A stretch of 64,000 nucleotides of DNA from Rhodospirillaceae bacterium (GTDB lineage: Bacteria; Pseudomonadota; Alphaproteobacteria; GCA-2731375). The notes beneath the pieces are model-generated. The model saw only the letters and a list, made by a program, of their open reading frames with translations, did no database searches and had not been told where the DNA came from. The position numbers and the translations under genes were made by a program. Positions 34,993-44,764 of this stretch are shown piece by piece. The DNA lies in NCBI GenBank assembly GCA_018701215.1, contig JABIWH010000001.1, positions 52,230 through 116,229 on the forward strand, given 5' to 3'. Numbering within the stretch: the first letter of the stretch is position 1; each line of letters opens with the position of its first letter.

Positions 34993-36762
34993 ATGAATTT
35001 AGCCGGCCAATTCGCCCGCGCCCGCAGTCTACTGCGAAATGATCAGGTATTGATGGCAGTGGTGGCCGCGATGGTTGGTGTGCTGGTCGCCTATGCCGCC
35101 ATCGCCTTTCGCTTGAGTATCGGCGGCGTGCAATGGCTATCCTATGGGGTATATGGCGAAGTATTGATTGGCAGAGTGGCTGAATTACCGGTCTGGCAGG
35201 TTTTGCTGGTGCCAACCGCCGGCGGCCTGGTGGTGGGCCTATTCCTGAAATTCATCATGCCGGGCGGGCGGCCCATGGCGGTCGCTCATGTGATCGAGGC
35301 CATGGCCCTGCGCAATGGCCGGATGCGTCTACGCGATGGTCTGGCCGCCGCCTTTGTCAGCGTTGTCTCTCTCGGCGCCGGCGCCTCGACCGGGCGGGAG
35401 GGACCCATGGTGCATTTGGGCGCCACCATCGCCGGCGCCGCGACCCGGCGCCTCGGTCTCTCGCCCCATCTGGGCCGCACCCTGTTGGGTTGCGGCGTCG
35501 CGGCCTCCGTCGCGGCTTCGTTCAACGCCCCTATTGCCGGCGTCTTCTTCGCGCTGGAAGTCATCGTCGGGCATTACGCCCTGTCCGCCTTCGCCCCGGT
35601 GGTTATTGCCTCCGTCGCCGGCACGGTCATCTGCCGGGCGCATCTGGGAGAGCAGCCGGCCTTTTTGCTACCCCAATTCGGCGTCAACTCACCGTGGGAA
35701 TTTCCCGCCTTCATGCTCCTGGGCGCGGTCTGTGCGATCGTGGCGATGATTTTCATGTGGTCGATATTCTATGCCGAGCGGGTGGTTGATAGTCTGAAAG
35801 TGCCTGATTGGATAAAACCCGCCGCCGGCGGCCTGGCTATCGGTGCCATCGGGGTGGAATTTCCCCATATCCTGGGTGTCGGCTATGAAGCCACCGACGC
35901 CGCCCTGAACGAATTATTGCCCCTGTGGCTACTATTGATGTTGATCCCGCTGAAGACGGCGGCCACGGCGATCAGTATCGGCTGCCGCTTTGGCGGCGGC
36001 GTGTTTTCCCCATCCCTCTATATCGGGGCCATGACGGGCGCCGCCTTCGGCCTGATGGCCGCCGGTGTCTTCCCCCACCTCGCCGCCTCGCACGGGGCCT
36101 ATGCCATCGTCGGCATGTCCGCCGTGGCGGCAGCCGTATTGGGCGCGCCTATTTCAACGATATTGATCGTGTTCGAGTTGACTGGTGACTATCAAATCAC
36201 TGTTGCCGTAATGGTGGCGACATCAATCGCCACGGTGATCGTGCAGCAGTTTCAGGGCCGCAGTTTCTTCCATTGGCAACTGGAAAACCGCGGCTTGAAC
36301 CTGCGCGGCGGCCGCGCCCGCCATTTACTGCAAACCTTGACGGTACAGGATGTTCTGGCCAAGGATTTCGACAAGATATCCGAGCGTACCTCGATCGCCG
36401 AAATCAAAAGCATGTTCAGCCGGCTGCCCCACGGCACTTTCGTCGTGGTCGATAGTGCCGATAAACTGGTCGGCACGATTTCATTCGCCGATCTGAAGCA
36501 CATCGCCTTCGACAACAGTCTGGACAGTTTGATCAATGCCCGCGATGTAGCCCACTCGCATGCCCCGGCGCCATCGCTGGACGACACTTTGGAAGAAGTC
36601 CTGGCAGTGATGGATGTATCGGGCGAGGAGCATTTGGCGGTGATTGCCGGCGCCGGCGATCGCAGCGTCCTTGGTATTGTGCATCACGGTGATGTTTTGC
36701 GCGCTTATAACCGCGCCTTGCTGGAAGCCCAGGCAGAGGAGCATGACGACACCCGAATATAG
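34993..36762 (+). CDS. ClC-family chloride channel/antiporter with CBS domains
   Basis: A 589-aa protein with about 10-12 membrane segments then a cytosolic CBS pair. The ClC motif GREGP is in GAGASTGREGPMVHLGA (gating Glu), GGGVFSPSLYIGAMTGAAFG is the third selectivity region, and VQDVLAKDFDKISERTSIAE begins the CBS domains. The first canonical motif GSGIP is replaced by GGRPMAVAHV. CBS domains often sense adenine nucleotides. The ATG at 34993 follows the thioesterase stop by seven bases. The frame upstream of that ATG is an overlap with the thioesterase and not used. Confidence 0.9.
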   Translation: MNLAGQFARARSLLRNDQVLMAVVAAMVGVLVAYAAIAFRLSIGGVQWLSYGVYGEVLIGRVAELPVWQVLLVPTAGGLVVGLFLKFIMPGGRPMAVAHVIEAMALRNGRMRLRDGLAAAFVSVVSLGAGASTGREGPMVHLGATIAGAATRRLGLSPHLGRTLLGCGVAASVAASFNAPIAGVFFALEVIVGHYALSAFAPVVIASVAGTVICRAHLGEQPAFLLPQFGVNSPWEFPAFMLLGAVCAIVAMIFMWSIFYAERVVDSLKVPDWIKPAAGGLAIGAIGVEFPHILGVGYEATDAALNELLPLWLLLMLIPLKTAATAISIGCRFGGGVFSPSLYIGAMTGAAFGLMAAGVFPHLAASHGAYAIVGMSAVAAAVLGAPISTILIVFELTGDYQITVAVMVATSIATVIVQQFQGRSFFHWQLENRGLNLRGGRARHLLQTLTVQDVLAKDFDKISERTSIAEIKSMFSRLPHGTFVVVDSADKLVGTISFADLKHIAFDNSLDSLINARDVAHSHAPAPSLDDTLEEVLAVMDVSGEEHLAVIAGAGDRSVLGIVHHGDVLRAYNRALLEAQAEEHDDTRI

Positions 36763-36777
36763 GGCACGCCTTTGAAA

Positions 36778-36984
36778 TCACACCGGTTCGTCACCGTCAT
36801 CAAGCTCCCGCCCCTCAAGGCGGCGGCCTTCCAAATCCCGCTGGCGGCGTTGTTCCTCCCCCTCCTGGCGCACTCGGTCGCCCTTGCGGCGTCCATGACG
36901 CGCCCGGTTGTGAGCCGCCTGAGCATCTTTATCCGCCTTCAGCTTTGCTTTGCGAAAGTGGTTGAGATTAGTGACCTCGGCCAT
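36778..36984 (-). CDS. DUF4169 family protein
   Basis: A 68-aa, very basic and acidic protein. MAEVTNLNHFRKAKLKADKDAQ is close to the DUF4169 pattern (MAEVINLRxARKxKAR), followed by NRARHGR and a charged helical tail. It has no known function. In other alphaproteobacteria I recall it beside fumC and an RHH gene; here these lie about 4.2 kb away behind the AsmA gene. I start at the ATG at 36984, which fits the family; an upstream ATG would add twelve residues. Confidence 0.72.
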   Translation of the reverse strand: MAEVTNLNHFRKAKLKADKDAQAAHNRARHGRRKGDRVRQEGEEQRRQRDLEGRRLEGRELDDGDEPV

Positions 36985-37165
36985 GCCTTCGCTCCCTATA
37001 ATTAAGGCGCCGCAATTCACATGTTTAGTTCAACAAACCGCACATTCAACATATTAGGTTAAAGAATTTTCCACCGCCATCCCGCTTAATGGCCTAGATT
37101 ATATCAAAGATCTTTACGACGACCCAAATAGATCATCAATGGTTTCCGTCGGCTAGGAGTCTACC

Positions 37166-40100
37166 GTGAAAAAGTTGCTCGTCGGCTTTGCCGTCTTGAT
37201 CGTGGTGTTGATCGCCGCCGTTCTGATTGGACCCAGCCTGATCAATTGGAATGACCATAAGGCCGAGATCATCGCGGCCGTCCGCGATGCGACGGGACGT
37301 GAGTTGACCATCGATGGCGACATTGGCCTGAAACTCCTGCCCGCGCCCGCCCTCTCGGTTCGTGAACTCAGACTAGCCGGCCTGCCCGCCACCCCAAACA
37401 CCCCAAATACTGGGGCCGCCGATATGCTGACCTTGAAGGCGCTTGACGTGCGCGTTGCCCTCGCGCCCCTTATGTCAGGCGATATCCAGGTTACCTCCGT
37501 GCGTCTGATCGAACCTCTACTGATCCTTGAAGTCCTGCCGGATGGACGGGCCAATTGGCAATTCGAAAAACCGGGCGGGGCGGCAGCAACGACGACGGCG
37601 GCAGCAGCGGGAAGTCCCGGCACGGCGGACACCGCGTTTTCTCTTGATAAGCTGGCTGTTGAAGACGCCGTCGTAATCTATCGCGATACCGGCGCGGGCA
37701 TCGAGGAGCGGGTAGAAGGCTTGGAGCTGAAAGGCTCCGCCACATCGCTGCAGGGGCCATTCCAATTCAGCGGCCGGGCGACGGCACGGGATTTACCCTT
37801 GGCGTTCGATATAGCCATCGACAGCCTGGAGAACGGCAAACCAATCGGCGTACGGCTTAACCTGAAACTAGCCGGAGATGAGGGTGATGAGGCGGTTGCC
37901 GCTTTCTCAGGCCGAATTGAGTCGCTGGCAACGGAACCGCGGGTAAGCGGACAGCTAACGTTATCGGCACCGGACCTTGCTACGGTGCAGTCCGTCGTGC
38001 AAAAGGACAGCGCCCCGGTGCAAATCCTGAAACAGCCATTACAGATGAAAGCCGCCCTTGAAGCATCCGCCAAGGCCGCCACCTTGAACGATATTGATCT
38101 GACCTTCGGCCCCTTACAGGCCAGTGGCGCCGTCAGCGCCACTCTGGGAGAGGAGCCGAGTTATGATTTGGCCCTGGCGATCGGGCGCCTTGATCTGGAC
38201 CGGTTATTGCAGGATATGGCCCAAACGCCACCGCCGCCCTCAACCGCCGGACAAAACGATAAAGATGTCGAGGCATCAGCTGACCCTGCATTGCTGGAAG
38301 TTCCGGCCGGCTTGCATGGCAGCGTGGTGATCACGGTTGAAGGCTTAAAATACCGTGGCGGCGTACTTAGCCAGGTGCAACTGGACGCCAGTGCCGGCGA
38401 CGGCGTGCTACGGCTGGACCGGCTTTCAGCTTTATTGCCCGGTGGCTCCGACCTGCGCCTGTCGGGTCAGACAAAGAAACTTGCCGATGGCCCGCGCTTT
38501 GATGGCAAGGTCGAACTGGCTTCGAATAATTTGCGCGGCTTGTTGAGCTGGCTGGATGCCAATCCCAGCACGGTTCCAGCCGGGCGATTGGCCAACATGA
38601 GCCTAACCTCCGATTTCAACATTAACCGCCAACAGGCCCAGATCAGCAATATGAACCTGCGCCTGGACGGCACCACGGTCGAGGGGGCCGCGACGTTTCT
38701 GCTACAGGCCCGCCCGTCCTTTGGTCTGGCGCTGAATATCGACCGCATCAACCTTGATGGGTATCTGCCCGACAGTCCGGGGCAAAACAATAACGCGGCG
38801 CAAGGCAAAGGCGGCGCCAAGGCCACAGAAAGCGCCACAGAAAATACCACCGGCAACCAATTGGCGGTGCTGGAAAAATTCGACAGCAATCTAATTCTGA
38901 ACATCGGCGAATTGTCCTACAACGCTGTGCCCATAAGGAATTTGTCCGTTGAACTTGGCTTGGCGGGCGGCAAGTTGACGGTTCGCAAGGCCGCTGTACG
39001 GGATCTAGCCGGGGCGAATTTTAGCCTGAGCGGCACCGGACAGGGATTTTCCGGCAAGCCCAAGGGCAAGGCAAAGATCCGGCTGCGGGCCAAATATACT
39101 GACGGCTTGGCGCGGTTGGCGGGACTTGAGTTACCTGTGCCGCCAAAACGGCTGAAGGGCCTAACCCTGGATGGCGTGATCAACGGCGATGCCGCGCGCC
39201 TGGACTTCGACATTTCGTCGACCCTATCTGGGTTGAGCGGCAAGGTCAGCGGCAACGCCAAGGACCTGCTAGGCCAGACAACGGCGGCGTTGAAGCTGGA
39301 CCTGCGCCATGGCAGCCTGGCAGCACTTTCCAGAATTTTCGATTTGGATCTGAAACCGCTGGCCCGGGCCGATACGCCGATATCCGTGCAAGGCACGGCC
39401 AAGGGTGACGCGGCGGCCCTGGCTTTGGATCTAAATGCACAAGTGGCGGGCGGCCAACTACAACTCAAAGGCACCGCTGATGCCCTGGACAAAACACCGC
39501 AGCTTAATCTAAGCGCCAACGCTGCCCATACGGATCTGGTGTCATTGCTCGCCGCCCTGGGCAGCCAATATCCGCCAGACCAGAAATCCCCCGGCGGCGT
39601 AAGACTTGGCGGTAAAATAAAGGGCGGCGGCGATGCTTTCGAGCTGAGCGAATTAAGCGGCAAATTTGGCCCCATTACGCTGTCCGGCAACGCCGGCATA
39701 GGCCTGGATGGCCCCCGCCCCAGGATTACGGCCAACCTACAGGCCGGCGATGTGGTGCTAGATCACTTTTTGGGCGCCAGTAAACCGCCCGTAGCCGGCA
39801 ACCGCGGCGGCGGCCAAGCGCAGACCGGCGCCAGGCGCGGGCACGGCGACGAACGCTGGTCGCGCGAAGCCATCAAACTCGGCGCCTTACAGGCGGTGGA
39901 TGCAGACATCAAACTGGCCGCCAAACGTCTGGTCTTTCAACGCTACCCCTTCGAAGACCCAAACCTGCACGTCAGCGTCAATGATGGCGTCCTGCAGGTC
40001 GAGAAGCTGACGGGCCGGCTGTTCAAGGGAGAAGTCGGGTTGCGGGCCACCCTGAACTCGCGCCCCCTGCCGGGTCTGGGCCTGTCCGTGCAATTGCATG

Positions 40101-40861
40101 GCGCGGATATCAACGAGGCCATGCGTACGGCGCTGGAGATGGATCAGGTCACGGGACGGTTGGATTTCACCGGCCAGTTTCAGAGCATCGGTTCCAGCCA
40201 GTGGGATCTGGTCAATGCCCTGTCCGGCAAGGCAGCGGTGCATGCCGAAAACGGCGTGCTGCGGGGCTTTAACATGAAAGGCTTCTCCGAGCGCCTGGGC
40301 CGCCTGAACAAGACGCCGGATTTCGTCAACCTGATACAGCGGGCTTTCTCCGGCGGCGAGACCAATTACCAAAGCGTGGATGGCAATTGGGCCATCAAGA
40401 ACGGCGTCGCCCGAACCCAGGATATGCTGGCCCGAATGGATGCCAGCGAAGCCACGGTCAAGGGCGCGGTGAACCTGCCTGCCTGGCAGCTGGATTTGCG
40501 TGCCGTCATGCGCCTGACCGAACACCGCGATGCGCCTGACATGGGCGCACATCTGTATGGCCCCCTGGATCAACCCCGACACAACTTGAAGACGTCCAAG
40601 TTGGAGCGCTGGCTGCTGGCCCGTTTGGGCCGGGAGTTGCTGGGCGACAAGGCTAAATCAGGCAGCGTCGGCAAGTTGCTGGACGCGCTGACAGGCGGCA
40701 ATCGTGGCGGCAGTGGTAGTGGCTCCACCGCCGACGCGCCGCCGCCAGCAGGCACTCAACCCTCACAGCCGCAACCGTCAGGCCAGAATCAGCCACAGCA
40801 AAAGGCCGACCCCAAGCAGCAATTGCTCGAAGGCCTGTTCAAGGCCTTGAAGAATAGGTGA
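37166..40861 (+). CDS. AsmA-family outer-membrane assembly/lipid-transport protein
   Basis: A 1231-aa protein with one N-terminal membrane anchor (KKLLVGFAVLIVVLIAAVLIG) and a large periplasmic part. The AsmA start (LINWNDHKAEIIAAVRDATGRELTIDGDIGLKLLPAPAL) is clear, and the C-terminal AsmA_2-like region has DVNAPQ-like LNALSGKAAVHAENGVLRGFNM. The middle consists of beta-strand-rich VPS13/TamB-like repeats that could form a lipid-transfer groove. The extreme C-terminus is Gly/Ser/Pro/Gln-rich. GTG start with AGGAG eight bases upstream. AsmA-like proteins move phospholipid to the outer membrane; the role here is inferred. Confidence 0.87.
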   Translation: MKKLLVGFAVLIVVLIAAVLIGPSLINWNDHKAEIIAAVRDATGRELTIDGDIGLKLLPAPALSVRELRLAGLPATPNTPNTGAADMLTLKALDVRVALAPLMSGDIQVTSVRLIEPLLILEVLPDGRANWQFEKPGGAAATTTAAAAGSPGTADTAFSLDKLAVEDAVVIYRDTGAGIEERVEGLELKGSATSLQGPFQFSGRATARDLPLAFDIAIDSLENGKPIGVRLNLKLAGDEGDEAVAAFSGRIESLATEPRVSGQLTLSAPDLATVQSVVQKDSAPVQILKQPLQMKAALEASAKAATLNDIDLTFGPLQASGAVSATLGEEPSYDLALAIGRLDLDRLLQDMAQTPPPPSTAGQNDKDVEASADPALLEVPAGLHGSVVITVEGLKYRGGVLSQVQLDASAGDGVLRLDRLSALLPGGSDLRLSGQTKKLADGPRFDGKVELASNNLRGLLSWLDANPSTVPAGRLANMSLTSDFNINRQQAQISNMNLRLDGTTVEGAATFLLQARPSFGLALNIDRINLDGYLPDSPGQNNNAAQGKGGAKATESATENTTGNQLAVLEKFDSNLILNIGELSYNAVPIRNLSVELGLAGGKLTVRKAAVRDLAGANFSLSGTGQGFSGKPKGKAKIRLRAKYTDGLARLAGLELPVPPKRLKGLTLDGVINGDAARLDFDISSTLSGLSGKVSGNAKDLLGQTTAALKLDLRHGSLAALSRIFDLDLKPLARADTPISVQGTAKGDAAALALDLNAQVAGGQLQLKGTADALDKTPQLNLSANAAHTDLVSLLAALGSQYPPDQKSPGGVRLGGKIKGGGDAFELSELSGKFGPITLSGNAGIGLDGPRPRITANLQAGDVVLDHFLGASKPPVAGNRGGGQAQTGARRGHGDERWSREAIKLGALQAVDADIKLAAKRLVFQRYPFEDPNLHVSVNDGVLQVEKLTGRLFKGEVGLRATLNSRPLPGLGLSVQLHGADINEAMRTALEMDQVTGRLDFTGQFQSIGSSQWDLVNALSGKAAVHAENGVLRGFNMKGFSERLGRLNKTPDFVNLIQRAFSGGETNYQSVDGNWAIKNGVARTQDMLARMDASEATVKGAVNLPAWQLDLRAVMRLTEHRDAPDMGAHLYGPLDQPRHNLKTSKLERWLLARLGRELLGDKAKSGSVGKLLDALTGGNRGGSGSGSTADAPPPAGTQPSQPQPSGQNQPQQKADPKQQLLEGLFKALKNR

Positions 40862-40871
40862 GCCAGCCGAT

Positions 40872-41192
40872 TTACTGAATCGGCGAGAAATCCGTCGGCG
40901 CTATGAGCTTGTTGTTCTGCTGCTTCAATGCGCCCAATGCATCGCCCTTGGCAATGAACGCGGCCCAGTCGGGGTCCTGGGCCATGGCAGCCCGGCGCTG
41001 CTCCCTGTCACCCATGCTCTCATAGCCCCACATGAAGACGATCTGGTTAATCGGCCCCACCTCGGTAGTAAAGAAGCCAATAAGATTTCCCAGATGCTTC
41101 TGCTGCACCGGCAGGCCGAATTCCTTATAGACCGCGATCCAATCCCTGATCTTGCCGGGATGGAAATCATACGTACGGTGATCGACAATCAT
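40872..41192 (-). CDS. NIPSNAP family protein
   Basis: A 106-aa dimeric alpha-beta barrel protein. MIVDHRTYDFHPGKIRDWIAVYKEFGLPV and IGFFTTEVGPINQIVFMWGYES are the NIPSNAP motifs; MAQDPDWAAFI is typical. Function of bacterial members is unclear. The start overlaps the RHH stop by ATGA. It is the last gene of the fumC-RHH-NIPSNAP operon. Confidence 0.87.
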   Translation of the reverse strand: MIVDHRTYDFHPGKIRDWIAVYKEFGLPVQQKHLGNLIGFFTTEVGPINQIVFMWGYESMGDREQRRAAMAQDPDWAAFIAKGDALGALKQQNNKLIAPTDFSPIQ

Positions 41193-41434
41193 GTGGTCTC
41201 TCCTGGTATATGCGCCGCCGTTTGCAGGCGCTTTAGTATGTAAACACGCACGGCGCGGCTTAAACCCGCCGTGCGCTGGGCATCAATTTCAGCAATCAGA
41301 TCGGTCATGCTGCGGCCATCCACCTGGGCCATGCTACGGAATTCATCCCAGAACGCCCGCTCCATGGACAGGCTGGTCTGATGCCCGGCGATGCGGAAGG
41401 ATCGGCGCAGCAGCTCGTCTTCCTCGCCGGGCAT
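41189..41434 (-). CDS. Ribbon-helix-helix domain protein
   Basis: An 81-aa protein with RSFRIAGHQTSLSMERAFWDEFRSMAQ, the RHH_4-type domain in which the first strand (FRIAGHQTSLSME) would pair for DNA binding. The rest is helical (TDLIAEIDAQRTAG). It could be a DNA-binding regulator, but the operator and target are unknown. It lies 12 bases after fumC, and this order is common in alphaproteobacteria. Confidence 0.8.
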   Translation of the reverse strand: MPGEEDELLRRSFRIAGHQTSLSMERAFWDEFRSMAQVDGRSMTDLIAEIDAQRTAGLSRAVRVYILKRLQTAAHIPGETT

Positions 41435-41446
41435 CGTGGCGTCGGC

Positions 41447-42850
41447 CTATTTCGGGCCGAGCATTTTCTTTGGCTGCACGAAACGGTCGAAGTCCGCTTC
41501 CGCCACCAGCTTCAACTCCACAGCCGCCTCTTTCAAGGTCTGCCCCTTGACGTGGGCATGCTTGGCGATCTTTGCCGCGTTGTCATAGCCGATGTGCGGT
41601 GCCAAGGCGGTGACCAGCATCAGTGACTTTGACATCAGGTCGGCGATCCGGTCTTCGTTAGCCTTGATCCCGACCACGCAGTTATCGGTAAAGCTGTTGG
41701 ATGCATCACCCAGCAACTGGATTGACTGCAACAGGGAATAGATCATCACTGGTTTGAAGACATTCAGTTCCATATGGCCGCTGGCACCGGCCACGGTCAC
41801 CGTGGTGTGGTTGCCGATAACCTGAGTGCAAACCATGGTCATCGCCTCGCACTGGGTCGGGTTGACCTTACCGGGCATGATCGATGATCCGGGCTCGTTC
41901 TCCGGCAGGCTCAATTCGCCCAGGCCGGAACGCGGACCGGAACCCAACAGACGGATATCGGAAGCGATCTTCATCAGGCTGGCGGCGAGGGTGTTCATGG
42001 CGCCCGAGGCCTCGACGATGGCGTCATGGGCGGCAAGAGATTCGAACTTGTTCGGCGCGGTCTTGAACGGCAGGCCGGTAATCTTGGCGATCTGCGCCGC
42101 GACCTTTTTATCGAAGCCGACCGGAGCATTCAAACCGGTACCCACCGCCGTGCCGCCCTGGGCCAGCTGATACAAACGCGGCAGGGTGTCCTTGACCCGG
42201 GCGATGCCGTACTTGATCTGCATGGCATAACCGGAAAATTCCTGCCCCAGGGTCAGCGGCGTGGCATCTTGCAGATGGGTGCGGCCAATCTTGATCAGTT
42301 TGTTGAATTCCTTCGATTTAGCCTCCAGTGCCTTTTGCAAATGGCCCAGCGCGGGGATCAACAGCTGATCAATCTGGTTGACCGCCGCCACGTGCATCAC
42401 CGTGGGGAAGGTATCGTTGGAGGATTGGCTCATATTGCAATGGTCGTTGGGGTGCACGGGGGCCTTGCTGCCCATGGTGCCGCCCAGGATCTCGATCGCC
42501 CGATTAGAGATCACCTCGTTGGCGTTCATGTTGCTTTGCGTGCCCGAACCGGTCTGCCAGACCACCAGGGGGAAATGATCGTCAAGCTGACCGGCCGCGA
42601 CCTCCTTGGCGGCACGGACAATGGCCCGGCCGCGTTTTTTGTCCAGCACGCTTAATTCCATGTTGGCTTCCGCCGCCGCCTGTTTGACAATGCCCAGGGC
42701 GTGGACGGCGGGCAGCGGCATCCGTTCCCAGCCGATTTTAAAGTTCTGCCGCGAACGCTGTGTTTGCGCCCCCCAATAACGGTCGGCGGGTACCTTGATA
42801 GGACCAAAACTGTCGGTTTCGGTACGGATTTTGATCTTGTCTTTACTCAT
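41447..42850 (-). CDS. fumC: Class II fumarate hydratase
   Basis: FumC reversibly hydrates fumarate to L-malate in the TCA cycle; it is iron-free. RIRTETDSFGPIKVPADRYWGAQTQRS is not quoted further; the signature GSSIMPGKVNP with the catalytic Ser loop is clear, as are SSNDTFPT and GRTHLQDATPLTLGQ. Length of about 467 aa is standard. I choose the ATG at 42850, with GGAGG eleven bases upstream; a second ATG at 42871 is in frame. It is divergent from the dehydrogenase at 42938. Confidence 0.97.
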   Translation of the reverse strand: MSKDKIKIRTETDSFGPIKVPADRYWGAQTQRSRQNFKIGWERMPLPAVHALGIVKQAAAEANMELSVLDKKRGRAIVRAAKEVAAGQLDDHFPLVVWQTGSGTQSNMNANEVISNRAIEILGGTMGSKAPVHPNDHCNMSQSSNDTFPTVMHVAAVNQIDQLLIPALGHLQKALEAKSKEFNKLIKIGRTHLQDATPLTLGQEFSGYAMQIKYGIARVKDTLPRLYQLAQGGTAVGTGLNAPVGFDKKVAAQIAKITGLPFKTAPNKFESLAAHDAIVEASGAMNTLAASLMKIASDIRLLGSGPRSGLGELSLPENEPGSSIMPGKVNPTQCEAMTMVCTQVIGNHTTVTVAGASGHMELNVFKPVMIYSLLQSIQLLGDASNSFTDNCVVGIKANEDRIADLMSKSLMLVTALAPHIGYDNAAKIAKHAHVKGQTLKEAAVELKLVAEADFDRFVQPKKMLGPK

Positions 42851-42937
42851 TGGCCCGGAAGCCTCCATCATTGGCGGTTATCACGTTGGAACACAGCACA
42901 GTAAAATATAGCGCGTTAAAGCATAGGGATAGCACGC

Positions 42938-43918
42938 ATGAAAGTATTGTTGAACGGCGGCGTCGCACAGCGCGGCATGAAAATTCTACCTGAACGGTTT
43001 GGCGACCGCGTCAGCCTGCGGCAAATCACCCCCGATGACGACGCAGAAACCGTGGCGGCGAACATGGCGTGGGCCGAATTCATGATTTCCAGAGATTATG
43101 ACGCCGAGATGCCCCCCGCCCCCAATCTGAAGGCCCTGCAAGTCCCCCTTGCGGGCTTGGACATGGTTGATGTCGATGCCGTGCCCGCCGCGGCCGCGAT
43201 CTGCAACGTCTATGAGCACGAAGTGGCGATCGCCGAATATGCCTTCAACGGCATGTTGGAATGGGTGGTTGGTCTGGCCCGGCGCAGCACCGCGTTCAAG
43301 GCCGGCGATTGGAGCGGCACCCCATCCATGGGCGGCAAGCCCAGGGGGGAATTGTCCGGCATGACCGTTGGCTGTCTGGGTTATGGTAATATTGGCCGCG
43401 CCATAGCACGCCGGGCCCTGGCTTTCAATATGAAGGTCATGGCCTTGACCCAGACGCCCCGGCCGCTGGAGCCGGAGCCGCATTTCCTGGGCGGTTATGA
43501 TGATCTGCCCAAGTTTTTGAGCGAGATTGATTTTCTGGTGATCTGCTGCCCGCTGTCGGATCAGACGCGGAGCATCATCGGTGAAACGCAATTGGCGGCC
43601 ATGAAATCGTCCGCCGTGGTGATCAATGTGGCGCGCGGTCATATTGCGGATGAAGACGCGCTTTATGCGGCTCTAAAGAATAACGTCATCGGCGGCGGCA
43701 TCCTGGATACCTGGTATCAGTATCCCAGTGCCGATAACCCCGCCGTCCGCCCCTCGCGCCAGCCCTATCATGAACTGGACAATGTTCCTATGACGCCGCA
43801 TATTTCCGGCTGGTCGGAAGGGCAGCAGCAACGCCGCTGGGCCAAGACCGGCGACAACATAGAAGCATTGCTGACCGGCGGCGAACTGATCAACGTCATT
43901 CGTCCCGCCGCCTCTTAA
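42938..43918 (+). CDS. D-isomer 2-hydroxyacid dehydrogenase family protein
   Basis: A 326-aa NAD(P)-binding protein. The Rossmann motif is VGCLGYGNIGRAIARRAL, the catalytic Arg is in VVINVARGHIAD, and the His is in PMTPHISGWSEG. The usual LDVFxxEP with the catalytic Glu is replaced by ILDTWYQYPSADNP, so the acid that assists the His is not in its standard place. The family converts 2-oxoacids to D-2-hydroxyacids or, for related proteins, oxidises phosphite or formate. It heads an operon with a crotonase and an acyl-CoA dehydrogenase. Confidence 0.85.
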   Translation: MKVLLNGGVAQRGMKILPERFGDRVSLRQITPDDDAETVAANMAWAEFMISRDYDAEMPPAPNLKALQVPLAGLDMVDVDAVPAAAAICNVYEHEVAIAEYAFNGMLEWVVGLARRSTAFKAGDWSGTPSMGGKPRGELSGMTVGCLGYGNIGRAIARRALAFNMKVMALTQTPRPLEPEPHFLGGYDDLPKFLSEIDFLVICCPLSDQTRSIIGETQLAAMKSSAVVINVARGHIADEDALYAALKNNVIGGGILDTWYQYPSADNPAVRPSRQPYHELDNVPMTPHISGWSEGQQQRRWAKTGDNIEALLTGGELINVIRPAAS

Positions 43919-43945
43919 AAGCGTATGTAAAGACAGGAAACCGTC

Positions 43946-44740
43946 ATGCAAGACAGCTACGAAACCCTTCTGGTGGACCATCCCCAGGACCATGTGCTGC
44001 GGGTCACTTTCAACCGGCCCGACCGGCGCAACGCCATGAATACCCAGCTCGGCCGCGAGATGCTCGATCTATTCACCTCGATGTTGCTGGATCCGGGCGA
44101 TACCCGCATCGTGATCCTGACCGGCGCCGGTGATAAAGCCTTTTGCGCCGGCGGTGATCTGAAGGAACGCGACGGCATGACGGACGAGACCTGGCGCCTG
44201 CAACATGCCATTTTCGAGCAGGCAACCTACAACATGATCGATTGCCCGGTGCCGGTTATCGCCGCTGTTAACGGCTCTGCCTTTGGCGGCGGTTGCGAGA
44301 TGGCCCTGGCGGCGGACTTCATCTATGCCGCCGAGGGCGCCCGTTTTGCCCTGACCGAGATTACCCTGGGCATCATTCCGGGCTGCGGCGGCACGCAAAA
44401 CCTGCCCCGCGCCGCCGGCTCCCGCCGGGCCAAGGAGATCCTTTATACCGGCACGCCTTTTACCGCCGAAGAGGGCCTGGAATGGGGCATCGTCAACAAG
44501 GTCGTGCCCGCCGATGAACTGATGCCCGCCGCCTTGGCAGTGGCGGATCGTATTGCCGGCAACGGCCCCCTGGCCGTGCGTCAGGCCAAACGCTCGGTCA
44601 ATCTGGGCATGGGCACGGATCTAACCACCGCCCTGGGCATCGAAATCGAGGCCTATAACCGCCTGGTTCCCACTGAGGACCGGCGCGAAGGCGTCATTGC
44701 CTTCAACGAAAAGCGCAAACCGCGCTTCATGGGCCGCTAG
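43946..44740 (+). CDS. Enoyl-CoA hydratase/isomerase
   Basis: A 264-aa crotonase. The oxyanion region is AFCAGGDLKERDGMT, and both glutamates are found, in FGGGCEMALAADF and in FALTEITLGIIPGCGGTQNL. The two Glu residues support hydratase activity. The C-terminus VPTEDRREGVIAFNEKRKPRF is standard. It is 27 bases after the dehydrogenase and 24 bases before the acyl-CoA dehydrogenase, which fits a short beta-oxidation-like operon. Confidence 0.92.
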   Translation: MQDSYETLLVDHPQDHVLRVTFNRPDRRNAMNTQLGREMLDLFTSMLLDPGDTRIVILTGAGDKAFCAGGDLKERDGMTDETWRLQHAIFEQATYNMIDCPVPVIAAVNGSAFGGGCEMALAADFIYAAEGARFALTEITLGIIPGCGGTQNLPRAAGSRRAKEILYTGTPFTAEEGLEWGIVNKVVPADELMPAALAVADRIAGNGPLAVRQAKRSVNLGMGTDLTTALGIEIEAYNRLVPTEDRREGVIAFNEKRKPRFMGR

Positions 44741-44764
44741 GACTTTAGGTAAAGGAGTAGAACA

